In this document: piece by piece, positions 1 to 12,700 of the stretch | Position numbering within the stretch: position 1 is the first letter of the stretch | Layout: every line of letters begins with the position of its first letter | Assembly: GCA_026419785.1 (NCBI GenBank) | Contig: JAODTK010005894.1 | Coordinates: forward strand, 62,001 to 126,000 | Reading direction: 5' to 3' | From: Sclerodactyla briareus | Taxonomy: Eukaryota; Echinodermata; Holothuroidea; Dendrochirotida; Sclerodactylidae | DNA length: 64,000 nt | The notes under the pieces: model-generated | Databases searched by the model: none | What the model was told of the DNA's origin: nothing | What the model saw: only the letters and a program-made list of their open reading frames with translations | Translations under genes and position numbers: made by a program

Positions 1-587
1 GACCTGTTCAGACACTGGCCCCATCTCAGTTCACGTAAATTGGTGATTCTTCACATGAGTACGACCCGCTATGGAATCCCAGCCTAAAGCGCCAGGGTGG
101 AGGCCAAAATGAGTGGAGATCGACTGTTTTGCACATGCTGGGTTTCACCAATGCCAATTGTGAGGAGGGTCTTGCGAAAAAGGTTGCCATAAGTTGTTCA
201 AGCACAGCCACTGAATCAGTATCAACATCAAGGAGTTTATTATTCCTTAATATTTGGTCTACTAGGTTACTTATACGTTAATAATAACCACCCAAACAAT
301 ATCCTAACAGATTGGAGGGCCAAGAGTCTCAGTAATTCCTTCACTGTTCCTCATTCCGATGTCATGTACTCAATACTGAGTACCCACATACCAAGTATGA
401 CCTCATCCACCCAGGTGAGGTTAAGTCAACATGTGTCGCTGAAATTGGCTGAAATATCAATTTTATTAGCCAAGTCATGTGTTAACAGCCAGGCGTCACA
501 CACTCACACATGCACACGCACACACTGTCAGGACTGTGTATCTTCCTCTGACTCGGTTAAGGAATCGGAAAGGGACTGCCAGCTCAC
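1..587. other. POMT2 intron, no gene seen
   Basis: By position this is intron downstream of POMT2 exon 16. It holds a CA/CACA-rich stretch near 496-530. I see no conserved coding segment on either strand. Confidence 0.6.
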
Positions 588-753
588 CGGCTAAGGGCCC
601 ACTTTCCTCGAGGCCCCGCTCTCTCCTGATCAGCCATACGAGGCTGAAGGGAAAGAACAGAATGAGGATGTAGAGGTTGGTCCACCAGATGACGGGGTTC
701 CCCAACAGGTAGACCCGGACCTCGGTATTATTGTGCCCTGAGAAACGCTGACC
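588..753 (-). CDS. POMT2: POMT2 exon 16 (YLLGNPVIWW)
   Basis: Acceptor TTCTGTTCACAG, then GQRFSGHNNTEVRVYLLGNP, VIWWTNLYILILFFPFSLVW, LIRRERG..ESGPLAG, and a consensus donor GTGAGC. The family reads LRFSGVNDT..RVYLLGNPVVWWLNL followed by a membrane helix, which is visible here. Its 166 bases are open. The next exon (HYFPFFLMGR..YFHHYFPA in the family) is not in positions 1-587. Confidence 0.94.
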
Positions 754-3700
754 CTGTGAACAGAAGAAGAAACCTGTAGACTTTAGGGGGTGTAGTTATC
801 CATTGATTTAGACACCTGGCTCTTTGACTGTTTGTTATATTTGCTCCATCAAAACCAGAAAAAAGTTACACAACCATGAAAATAACCTCACACTCTTTGA
901 AATTTACTTATGGCAGGGTTGTGTTGTGAAGAACAAATTTTGATGATTAAAAGTTATTTTACAAGTCAATAGGTCGAAAGGAGACTGATCTCTATCAGGG
1001 TTCCTGCAGATTCTGGACAATCAATTTCCATGACTTTCCCATGACGAATAAAGGATTTCCATGACCTTCTATATGACATCTTGCACGAAATTCTCAACTG
1101 AACAACAGCAAACAGCTGTGAGAAAGTGACATTTTCACAGAAAATTTCCATGACTTTTCCATGACTCAACAACTTTTCACTGAATTTCAAAACTTATCCA
1201 GGCTTGGATTTTTATTGATGAAATTCCATGACTTTTCCAGGTTTTTCCTGACCGCTGGAACACCCTGCTCTACAATGAAATTAATTGCTAATGAAAAATC
1301 AGTGTTAATTTGTGAAAGGAACCATGTCAGAATCCAGGGTGCAGAGAGGGTGCAGCTGCCTTAGCCTGGCTGCAGTTAGCCTGTTGAATAGGGTATTTGT
1401 GATGTTTTTCACCTCGTATCAGCCTTTCCCCTCTATACACAGGAATCACACACATCTGTGGAATCTGTGGTTTGCTAGAAAAAATGCCTGCAGGAATTCT
1501 TTTCGCCCGCTTATGATCTGAATATCACAAGGCTATGGGCCTAGCATTCACTGACCTAATAGATAAACAACCTTGCAAAACAGGGCTATAATCTTCTCAA
1601 TGCCTATGTGCTATTAGTGATTAACAGCTACATCACATGTATTATAATGAGGAGGATCTCAGATTTTTTGGATTTGTCAAAGGAACCCCTGCAGATGGGC
1701 TGTTGAGTATTAGTGAGGAGTATCCCCTGCTATTTTCATGAATGGCTCTCAAATTCTGTCTTCTTCAGCAGGTTAGACTGCAGCTTAACTGAGTTTAAAC
1801 TTCAGATGGAGTTGTCCACCCAAATTTACAATTTGGGGCAATTTTCAGTTTTTGTTGATCTTATTTCAATTTATTTTTGTGGGTTACAATAATTTATTTC
1901 AATTTTAAATCAAGGTATAAAAGTCACAAACTACAACCTCATCTTTGCATGTAGGGCAAAATTCACGAAATTGTGGATTTGAGGGGGGAGGGGAGGTTTT
2001 CAGAATATTTGTAGCTAGGAATGACTGAATGTTTTCTATTTTCGTTACAAGAAAAAAAGTCACAAGAGGTTCATAATGATACTAAAATAATTATGGGTTT
2101 GGGGAGAAAACATCAGTACCACTGGGACATGACACTATGTTCTACTGTTCATCTTGAGCCGCGTTTCCATGCACGCGGGCGGGCGTACACGCGGACAACG
2201 CGAGTGACCTGTTTCCATGCACGCGGGCGAGCGGGCGTTTTCTCGAAATCACGCACCTAGTGTGTATATGCCGCTATATAAGAACCGTGTAGCCTACTAT
2301 TCTTATTGCTATTTTTGTTATTATTGTTATAATTATTATTATTATTATTTATCAAACACCGGATGCATAGGCCTGTTAGTTTAGTTTCTTAGCACCTATG
2401 TTCTAAATGTCAACGATAGCGCCTAAAATACAATTAAAACTTCACAATTGCCAGGCGTTGGAATAATTAATTAGCATAAACTTGACGCGTCAATGATTTA
2501 AATATGCGATAATGTGTTCAAATAGGTGTCGGCCGTTAAAAATGGAGAGAATTTGTATAAGAACTCATTTCGAGTGTTCAAACAGTTAGGAGTGTTGCTT
2601 GGAACATGATTTGAACATAACATTGTTCTCTACTCTGCACTATCGGGCTACAAGCCAGTAAGATTGCAGGGAAATCCCTGGAAATCGATTACGAAATACC
2701 ACGCGGGCAACGCGGGCGGCGGAAAAAATCGCTACATGACCGATTCGAGAAAACGCCCACCTGCCCGCCCGCGTGCATGGAAACGGCTCCATTGTAAATA
2801 ACGGTGAGCGATTTTTAGACACCCGCCCGCCCGCGTGCATGGAAACGCTGCTTAGTGAAGTGATGGGGAGAGCCTGATGGAGAGTGAAGTAAGATGCTTC
2901 ACAACACAGGAACACTATATAGTGTTATGCAGTGGGGGTTGTCAGGTGACTCAAGTCGCAACCACAACCACCCATGGGACACATGTGAAACTGTATCAAA
3001 TATCATGTAGGCAGTATGGTGAAACCGCCACTGCAACAACCAATCACTACCCGGCTGCCATCCCTACACACACACCAAGTCACATGTTAATACCCACCCT
3101 GAAGTCCAAGGGCCATTGCCAGGGTTGCGAGGTCACGTCACCTTCCTTGGGCTTCATGCCACTGTTGGCCTGGAAATGGAGAATAAAAAGAGGGAGTGAC
3201 GCATATTATTTGTCAAGGACCTTGCTTATGTTTGGGCAACTGGCCACTGCTGTGAATCTGAGGTTACTTTGTGGGGACAATAAACCACTCTAACCGAGTG
3301 GTTGGCACAGTTGATAGAGCATCAGCCTTCCAACCAGGATTCCACTCCCATCGGGTCATACCAAAGATTTAAAAATGGTACCTGTCTACTTTCCCTGCTG
3401 GAATCTCAGCACAAGGGTTTGAGCAGGGAAAAACGAAGGTAGACAAGTTGCTGTCTGCGGTATTACCCCCCAACCCCACATAAGGGTACCGCCAAAGACG
3501 GCATTGCCTCATTCCATGTACCTGGTGAAGGATTCGCAGCTGACAATAGGTGCAGTATCCAGGTCTGGCACCCTTGCTGGCCTTAAATAGGTTCCTCTAT
3601 TTGGCAAGTATACCCAAAAAAAAAAATCCTACCTGAAGTTATTGAAGTTTTGGTCCCTTATGTAGACAAATTGGTTCCCCCTGCTTTCATAAATTTCATT

Positions 3701-6700
3701 GAGCGATATCGTGTCGAATGGACCAGGCCAGGAGCAGATTGGCAGAAAAAGCAATGTGGCCGAAGCCTAGCCTAACACAGTGGACCCTTGATCACGAACC
3801 AAACTGGTTCCTCATGTCTCACTCAGTGCAGTGCATGGTCCATGTCAGTTTTGAAATTGTCAGCAATCGTGTACTATAACTTCTTGTGTACTTTATCGGT
3901 TATGATACGCAACACTCGCCAAATAAATACATAGCCAGGGTAACACAGTGCACAACCCTGACATTCAGTTCTTGTATGGAGACTCACACATTTTGCTGTT
4001 GTGTACAAACCCATACAAACAAACGGGATGAGATCATTGAAGAATGCCAGTTTGGGGGCGGGATTGAAATGAAGGACAAGTCTTTCTTTGGAGGATGCTG
4101 AAGATGAACTATAAATGTAATTAGAGTTTTCTCTGACAACGGGGAGCCCTACTAATCACTGTTTTACAATGTTTGCACTAATGCTATTAGTTTTGGGTCA
4201 ATCAGAAGGCATTCATTTATTTTTTGCCCTGAAAGCTATTTTTTTTTATTTTATGTCTGTCTAGTTGGTACATTGATTTTCTCTCCTGATGGCACATCCT
4301 CATCCGGGTGCATGTATTAGAAATTTGTCCGGGTGCACCTCCCCGGAGAAACAGCTAATAGAGAACACTGTGTACTACCCATTCATCTCTAGAAGGCTTG
4401 CTGCTAACATGCTGTCTGCTAGGCAGGCTCTCAGTGACCAGGCAAATAAGAGCCCAGTGACTATGCCGTCTAATACATATAAAACTTACCAATTTCCGAA
4501 AACAGTGGCCCATTTCATAAGGTTAATGTATCTTCAGAATTGTCCTGACAAATGTTGGGTGTATCATTTTGCAATTCTCTCTATCACACAATTTGAAATT
4601 TTAGGCATAAAAATTTATTCTGCTGTCATAAAAAAACATCACTCAGTGGTAAAACAATAATGCTCTTACAGGTAACCAGCTCAAGTCATTGACATTGGTT
4701 TGACTTGTCATGTGTATATAGTGCAACTCCCAATATCAGGATATCAGGAAAACCCTGCATACCAGAGACAACCCATTCTTGAATGAGGTTCCTTGGAACG
4801 TACATCCTGCAATTGATCCCACTGAAATTCCTTAAACCTCATCCCTATATTAGAATAGAAGGTTTGTCAAATTACATTCGGCATCAAGTTTTGCAGTCAT
4901 GCCACATTGCTTACCTGAGCCATTACAATATGGCTTTCAACGAGGCTCTCTACGAATGATGAATGAAAGACGTCAAAACTGACGTTTGGCACTGGGAGAA
5001 AGGTAAAAAAGAAAAATAAGAAGAAAGAAAATAATTACCATTTTTCACAAATTATTGCAATGTACTATCAACATTAGGAGACGACATTACGATACCATAT
5101 CAATGCTGATGTTGTACAGCTTTCTTGCTCAATTGAAAAAATGTCATATGCACTCACTCATGGAGCACATGCCTGGAAGACACCTAGCCACCTCCACCCG
5201 CCGCCTCCTCCGGGCAATCAACTAGGCCTGGCCCTTCCCCCAACTCCCTGAGGAACGCATGAAGTTGTGCCAACCACGAGCCAGGGGAAGTCCCGGCGTT
5301 CGGCCCCACCCCACCGGATCCCGTTCACACAGGACATGGTGAGCAGGATCGTGCGCCATATGCCCAAGAAGCGCAGTTGGCGATCGCGAATGAGGCAGCT
5401 AACCTTCAGCATCCCCGTCTTCTCAAAACTCTGACATTAGATACGTGATCCTGCCAACAGTAACCAAGGATGCCACAAAGTGAGGTAGTCAAAAGGGAAT
5501 CCAATCGCCGTCTCCGCCCAGCAGTGAGCGTCCAGGCTTCACTAGAATATAGCAAGACTGGAAGCACAATAGAGCCAGACACACAGAGCTTGGTTCCTTG
5601 CCACCAGACACCACTATCCAGTGCTTTCATGACTCCATATGCCAGTCCAAGGCGTCTATACTGACCCTCATGCTCGCAAGAGTATGACAGACAGACAGGA
5701 TACCCTCACATGGTTCAGATCCTGTGTGACAGGATTGTCAGGACAGAGAGAAGAGTGGCAGAGTGGTATCAGTGATGCTTTGAAAGCAATCATTTTGAGT
5801 TCCAGTATTCACTGGACGTTTTCACCTAGGTGGCTATACTTGCAAGTTGCGATAAGCGTCTCTGTTCTTCTCTCAATGAATCCGCTGTTATGCGATAGAC
5901 TGTAGGTCTCTTGGGTCTGTTGCAAGTTATTTGCGTTAACAGGTTTCCTGCAGATTCTGGGCAATCCATTTCCATGACTTTTCTTGACCAAATAAAGAAT
6001 TTTCATGACCTTCTCTATGACATCTCACACAGAATTTTAAACTGAACATCTAATAAATAGCCAAACCCACAACATTAAACAGCTGGGAGAAAGTAACACC
6101 ATCGCTTCATGAAAATTCCATGATTCAACAACTTTTCACTGAATTTCAAAATATCCAGGCCTGGATTTTTATTGATGAGTTCCATGACTTTTCCAGGTTT
6201 CCATGATCAAGGGAACCCTGGTTAAGTGTTGCAAGTTATTTGCGTTAGTTTATATTAAATTTAAGTTTTGTCAGTGAAGTGACGTACTGAAATGGTGGTT
6301 CTGGAGAGAACAAGCAAGAGGTGCATACTATATGATCCGGGCCTGACAAGTTAATAATGATCAGGGGTAATATCTGTAAGGCGCTTTGAGCGAGTCTTCG
6401 ACCTGGCAAGTTCTCGCCAGTGCACATCCACAATCAAAACAGCCAGGGTTTCTTGTGGTCTTAATTGGCTTTCTTGAACCTGTAGAAATTAAATCGAATC
6501 AGACACTGCAAACCATCAATGTCAATAATTACTGCTTATGTATGAAGTGCCTGCTGAATTGAAACACTTCAAATCACTTTGGATGCTTCTCACAGCAAAA
6601 GGCTAGAAAAATCTCAGACTTACTTTACACTCCCATTGAAGATAGGGTATTCGTTGGAGAATAACTTCCAACAGAGACTAAATCAGTTTCATATAAAAAT

Positions 6701-9700
6701 TTATTTACTGCTTCGCACAGAGCTAGAGAGATATTGGTTAATCTCAGATAATCAACTATGCCCAAACTTGTACATTAATACACATGTAAACATGCTGTCG
6801 GCATCAATCTCACCTTTGGATTATATGTTTCATACTTTCTGTTAATACAGTTCTAAGAACGATATGAACAGCAACTAACAACACCATTCATGCAACAACA
6901 GATGTTCAAATTCCGAGTAATATGATATACATAACCATTTGAGGGGTATATCAACTTACGCTTTGGGGGGATTGTAGTGGTCTTCACATTCCTAGAGATC
7001 TTTTATCCCTAGAGTAGGGGTTGCAGGTGACCTCCAGCTGTTCCCAGCCCCTATCGGAAAACAAGTGAGTGAGCTTCTGATGCAGTACAACAATAGTTGA
7101 GTGGTTGTGGTGCCCAGTCCTAACAATAAGTGGGTTCCATGAACTGCTAGTCTCGCTTTTTTTTCGCAATCAGTAGTTTTATTCTGCATTTTGCATTTAG
7201 TATGTTTCAACCAACCTGATCTTAGAGATCAAAGGAAAGCAAATTGTCAGTTAGCATAAAATAACAGCAAAATCAAGTGTACATAGTTTGCCAGCCTCGA
7301 GTGTGCTGCCTATAAATAGCAATAACCAGTGACCAATCTCGAATATGTTAGGAATGATTGTTGACCATGTTTACCATGTGCGAATTGATTGTGACTAAAA
7401 TTGCCTGAATAATGCTAATTATACACACATGATTTCCAGTGACCCATTTCTAATTTTAAATATTTCAGGACCAACGGTAGCCATACGCCATATGTTGCAT
7501 GGGAATCAAACAAAGGTAAATAGTTGCACTGAAATGCACATTAGTGCAATTGATTGACCTCCAGTGACCCAAATTTAGGTTACAATGTTTGGGGATCAAA
7601 TGTTAACTATACCCAAAAAGTTCTATGGATATCTGACAATTTTTTCCAAATTGTGCATAAATTTGCAGATGAGACACATTTAAAGGAACTTCCAGTTCTT
7701 TTTAAAAAATTAGGCCACAGAAGGTAGACCATTGTCACCAAGTTTCGTAAGATTTAACAAACTTTAAAGTTACGCCTAATTATGCAAAATGAATACATTG
7801 GATGACTTCCAAGTGACCCCAAATCTTTATTAAACAAATCTGGGACTGAAGGTCGACCACATACCAAGTTTCGTGGAAATCCCACAAACTTTGAAGTTTT
7901 GCATAAATTTTGCAAATTGGATGACTTGCATATTTGATGCTAAGAATCTGATACACATAATCACACAAAGTCAAAACACTCAACAATACATGTAATTTAC
8001 CAAAAAAAAATGTGCACAATATCTGTAGCATTCCATACAGACAAAGCACTGGAGCTTTATTTAGAGATTTGAAACTTTGACATTTTTTATCTTTATAATG
8101 ACCAACCTGGGATTTTCCAATATGAAATCCACCATGACATTCTTCCCGATCTGTTCAGCGACTTTCACCATGCAAAACTCCGAATAACATGAATATAACA
8201 CTTGTTATCAAGTTTTATGAGTCCACCGCATTAAAGGACTGTTCGTGAGCATTCCCAAAGCCATAGTGTCCAAGTCCATTTGTGGAACTCACTCCATCTA
8301 GCTATAACAAATTTATCAAATTTTGAACTTGCTTAAAAGAAGACACAAATATCACCAATTGCAACAGTATATCTCTACAAATGAAATCAATTTTATTATT
8401 ATTATTACCTGCCACCTGCTCCACTAAAACATGTGTTAGATCATGTCCTCCTTGTTCTTCCATGCCTAAACATGAATATGGCGTATGAGTGTGTGTGCGT
8501 GTTTGTCTCTGTTATCTTATATCTGTGTATGCTTGAGCGTGGTGTTTCTGACTCCTCTTCTCCCTCCATTTGCTCTTTAAGCAGATATACACACATGTTG
8601 CAGCAATATATGTTTCCAATCATGTCTCTGTCATGTTACTGTAATCGAAATAATACGGAAGAAAGGAGAGAATGAACTTTAATCAGTTCATCTACTTGTG
8701 TTGTGCTCTTTCAAATCGAGCCTTTGGTAATTACCAGGTAGAGTAAGCACAAACCGTAATGCTTTTGACTGTTGTGTGACGTAGTCACAAACTCCCTCTG
8801 CCTGGTATATACAAGGTTCGAAAGAACGCACCATTGATATACTGTACCAATGTGTATCAAAATCTACAGTCTGTCCGAAATCTGGAATTACCCTACTTAA
8901 CTATTGACTTTTGTGCCCAAAATCTGATCATATGTGTGCAACCCAACTTGCTGCTACATACAAAATTTCATGAAAATTAGTCTTACCATTTCAGAGAAAT
9001 CCTGCTGATGGGAAAGTGTAACTTACTCACACTCCACACACACACAAACAAAACACACACAACAAAGTAATCGCTAGGTAACTTTCTTAACTTCATTCAG
9101 GTGAGACAAAAATAGCATGTCTCACTGACCAGTTCAGTATAATTATGTAGCATATACCCCTGCAGCATGAAGCCTAACTCAGTATCACCAGCTGAGGTAA
9201 CAACATTCACAAATCACAACCATTTCTCTTTGAATACGAAGAATATGGTGCATGTACTTTTCACAAACTGCATTACGTTCAATACTCCAGTGGATTTGTA
9301 CTTTACAATTAACTTGAATTTTCCATATTGATTACGGGCCACAGCATGCAGTCTGTATTAAAATTCACTGTACTTGACTAGACTGACTTGATCAAGGGTT
9401 AGCTAGCTAGCCAGCTATTAACTGTGCATTTGACATAGCTCGCGGTAATCAATAGGCTACATATGTACTGTGAGAAATGAATTGTGCGGCGGGCCCAAAT
9501 GGAATGTGAGGAATAGCATGCAAGTGCTATTGGGTTGTTTTGTAAAAGACACAGGTAGGTCTACGGAGGGGTCAATCGTTTTTTCAATATTTAAAGATGG
9601 ATTGTCGTCAATTAGAATAAATCTTGTAAACAATATACTGCCCCCCGCAATTAGATAAATTGAAACCAAATCGTATATTTCACACATTTTTTCCATCCAA

Positions 9701-12700
9701 ATAAAATTAGATAATAATAGTGAAGTATGTGGCTCGACTATACCGAGTTGTCCTGCACATATACAATATTTTTTTTGTTTTTTTGGGACGTCATGCAAAA
9801 TTTACGCGGAAAAAATCTGCCAGAATTTCAAAAAGTTTACCAGATTTTCACTGCAATGCAACACTGCTGCTGTTTGCGAAGCAAGCCAAAAGTTTACAAA
9901 TGTGTCTGTATTAAAGATTCCTACCAGGCAGGAAGTGTTTTTGAATGTGAGAACAGCAAACACTTGTTGAGATAGTGGACTAGCTTCAACCTGGTCTTGA
10001 CCACACTGATGGTGCTGCCAATAGGAGCTCCGGGGACATCAACCCGCCATATATCATTGGCATCGCCAGTGCCATTCTGGAGTGGAGGTAAAAGAGGGGA
10101 ATTATTGGTATAATATTTGTTATAATAAATATACTAGCTCCTGCGCTAGAACTCCTACGCTACAGCTCCTGTACTACACACCCAAAGAGCCGCTGTGCTA
10201 AAAATCCTAGATAGAATAGAAGTGTTTTTCCATATGCTTGTGTAGATGTCTCTCTGTTCCAATTAATCCTGTTGTGCTAGCTCTGTGAATCAATGTTCTA
10301 ACATTAAACACTCCTATCAGAATAAATAGGGTAACCTCTAAATAGATTGATATCCCTGCTCCCAACACTCAGATTGACAGTTGGTTTCATTCGAGTATTG
10401 CGGATCTACCCGAGTCAGACTACTGGTGCTGATTTGCACAATGATCAAATGTTCAAGTGATATGGAGTTCCAAAAACTATCATACACGGGTAAAAATCTG
10501 TTCCTTTCCCACGCTGGAACTACCATTGACTTCATCAGTGAACTACAATCAAGTATTACCAAGATTAGAAAAAGGATGAAACTAAGAAATTACCATTTAT
10601 TTGGTATGACAATGGATAAATTATCATTTCTCATCGCCAGGGAAGTAATTATGATATGTGGATCAAAATACATTCTGTGCCCTCAAGGGATCAAACAGCA
10701 CAGTTTATTGTGGCGTAAAGGACTTTCAAGATAGAAGATGCCAAGTGATTCCCTCCAGTCATACTAATACAGATCCCAACAAAAATATAAATATCAAACC
10801 TCGCCATAGCATGTGACTTGTTGGTGATTAGCTGTGAGGGGAGCTACTCTCATCATGCCGTGAAGGTTCCTGCCAGTACTATAAAATACGAACAATGGAA
10901 GGAGAATAGAGTAATTGTATCAACCTGACCTGATGTCCACATCATTATAAAATAGACATGTGCAGGCGGGTAAACTGCCAACGTGTATATCCCCAGAACC
11001 AGCCTTTGTGACCTCGTTTAGAGGAATCACAATTGACCTCTAGTGACTCTGAAATGCCCTGCCTGTTGTTCAGGACCAACTGGTAGTCCACACCACCAGT
11101 TTTGTTTGTTGAAATCCGATAAAGTTGGAAAAAAAACACAAATTGACCTCTGGTGACCTTGAAATCACCGTCAGGTTATAGGGGACCTACTTTGTTCCCA
11201 CCCACCAAGTTCTGTGTGAATGGGCTAACTAAGTATTGCGTGTAAAGCCACGAATGCAGCAGACATGCAGTGAGCCCACTTTGAACTATCCGAGATTCAA
11301 CTAGGGCGGACATGTGTACCAAGTTTCAGATCAATCGTTTAAAGCGTTAAGAGTTATGCTAACGCCTCTTAAAGTTTCCAGAGGTGGGGGCCGGGGGGCT
11401 ACACGCCCAAACCATAATATACCTGGAATGTAGTTAAAAGTGTTGCAGGAGATATAATGACTGATGTCAAAACCAGCAATACACAGCATGTTGGTCTACA
11501 GTCATTTATCGATTGATATAACAGATTTCTCTGTTATTTCAATCATGAATAGGCGTTAAACACACACATGGCTGTATGGGATAACAATTTAGAAGTTACC
11601 CCATGCTTCAACCAACAGCCCATCACAGGGTTACCGGTTGGGATAGCAACATCAAGCAGGCAGGCCTGTATGATGTCCTCAGTACAACATGCTGGCACAG
11701 ATATGAGACAATATGATCCAAAGTGGTTCCCTCAAAAGCATCCATATACAGACATGTATTGGTAACCATATATCTACAATTTACTTACAGACCACATTTT
11801 AACTGATGTCATACTTGCACAACCTGCAACCAAATCGTTGTTTGTTTCTATTGAACTTCACACATTATTTTCACTACGAAAAGCGTGTAGGTCTATGGGG
11901 AGAATGGCTGCAGTGGGTTGGTAGGCGTTTATGGTTACTTTGCGAGGGAAGAGGCAACAGAACTTTGCTAAATGTGTGACTTATTCAAGAAATGAAACAA
12001 TGAAACATGACATGACCGTAGGAGTTGTCAAATGTCTAAAAGGCAGATCATTGCGCAGTTCTCTGCATAATGGACCAAACTTTGAAGGCCAATAAACTCC
12101 ACATAGGAACATCGTATTGAATGGGGTTTGGACCTATAGATAAGTTGCCATTCTCCACAAATAACCTGTTGTATTCGAGTCTGCAGTTTTCCTGAAGTAA
12201 TAAGGTTTCCCTGAGACACAAGAGGGTTCTTGAACAGCTAGTCTCGCCTGTTCAAAATCAGTGGTTAGTTTCCTTAATTGGGTATTAAGGTTGCTCCAAC
12301 ATTCGGGTTCCCAGAGGTGGGAAGAGAGTGATCTGCAGTTAACACAGATAATAGAGGAATATCTGAAAAACATCATAGAGGGCGAGCTATAGTTTACCAG
12401 CCCATAAGTGTTTAATATATGAAAAGCACTATATGAACATGAACGCACCACTTTCAAGTTCACTGGGACTGAATGGGGACCATGTCTACCAGGTGTTGAG
12501 AAAATGTGTGGTGAATGCATAAATTATGCAAATTCGACCTTTTTTGGACCTCGCCTCTAACTTGGTGGGGGCATATCAACAAAGTCTCAGCAAAATAAAC
12601 ATGAAATTATCATTGGCATGATATGCTATATGACATAATGAATGCGCTCCCAATGGCCTCAACTCATACTACAAATAACTTGGAATTGAAGACAGGCCAC

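Noticed and set aside
2326..2350. Short TTA/ATT runs here and at 8392 and 33418
   Set aside because: Ordinary microsatellites with no sign of function.
10381..10734. 117-codon open frame on the plus strand between two POMT2 exons
   Set aside because: No known domain, opposite strand to the host gene, and no splice signals tying it to other exons.
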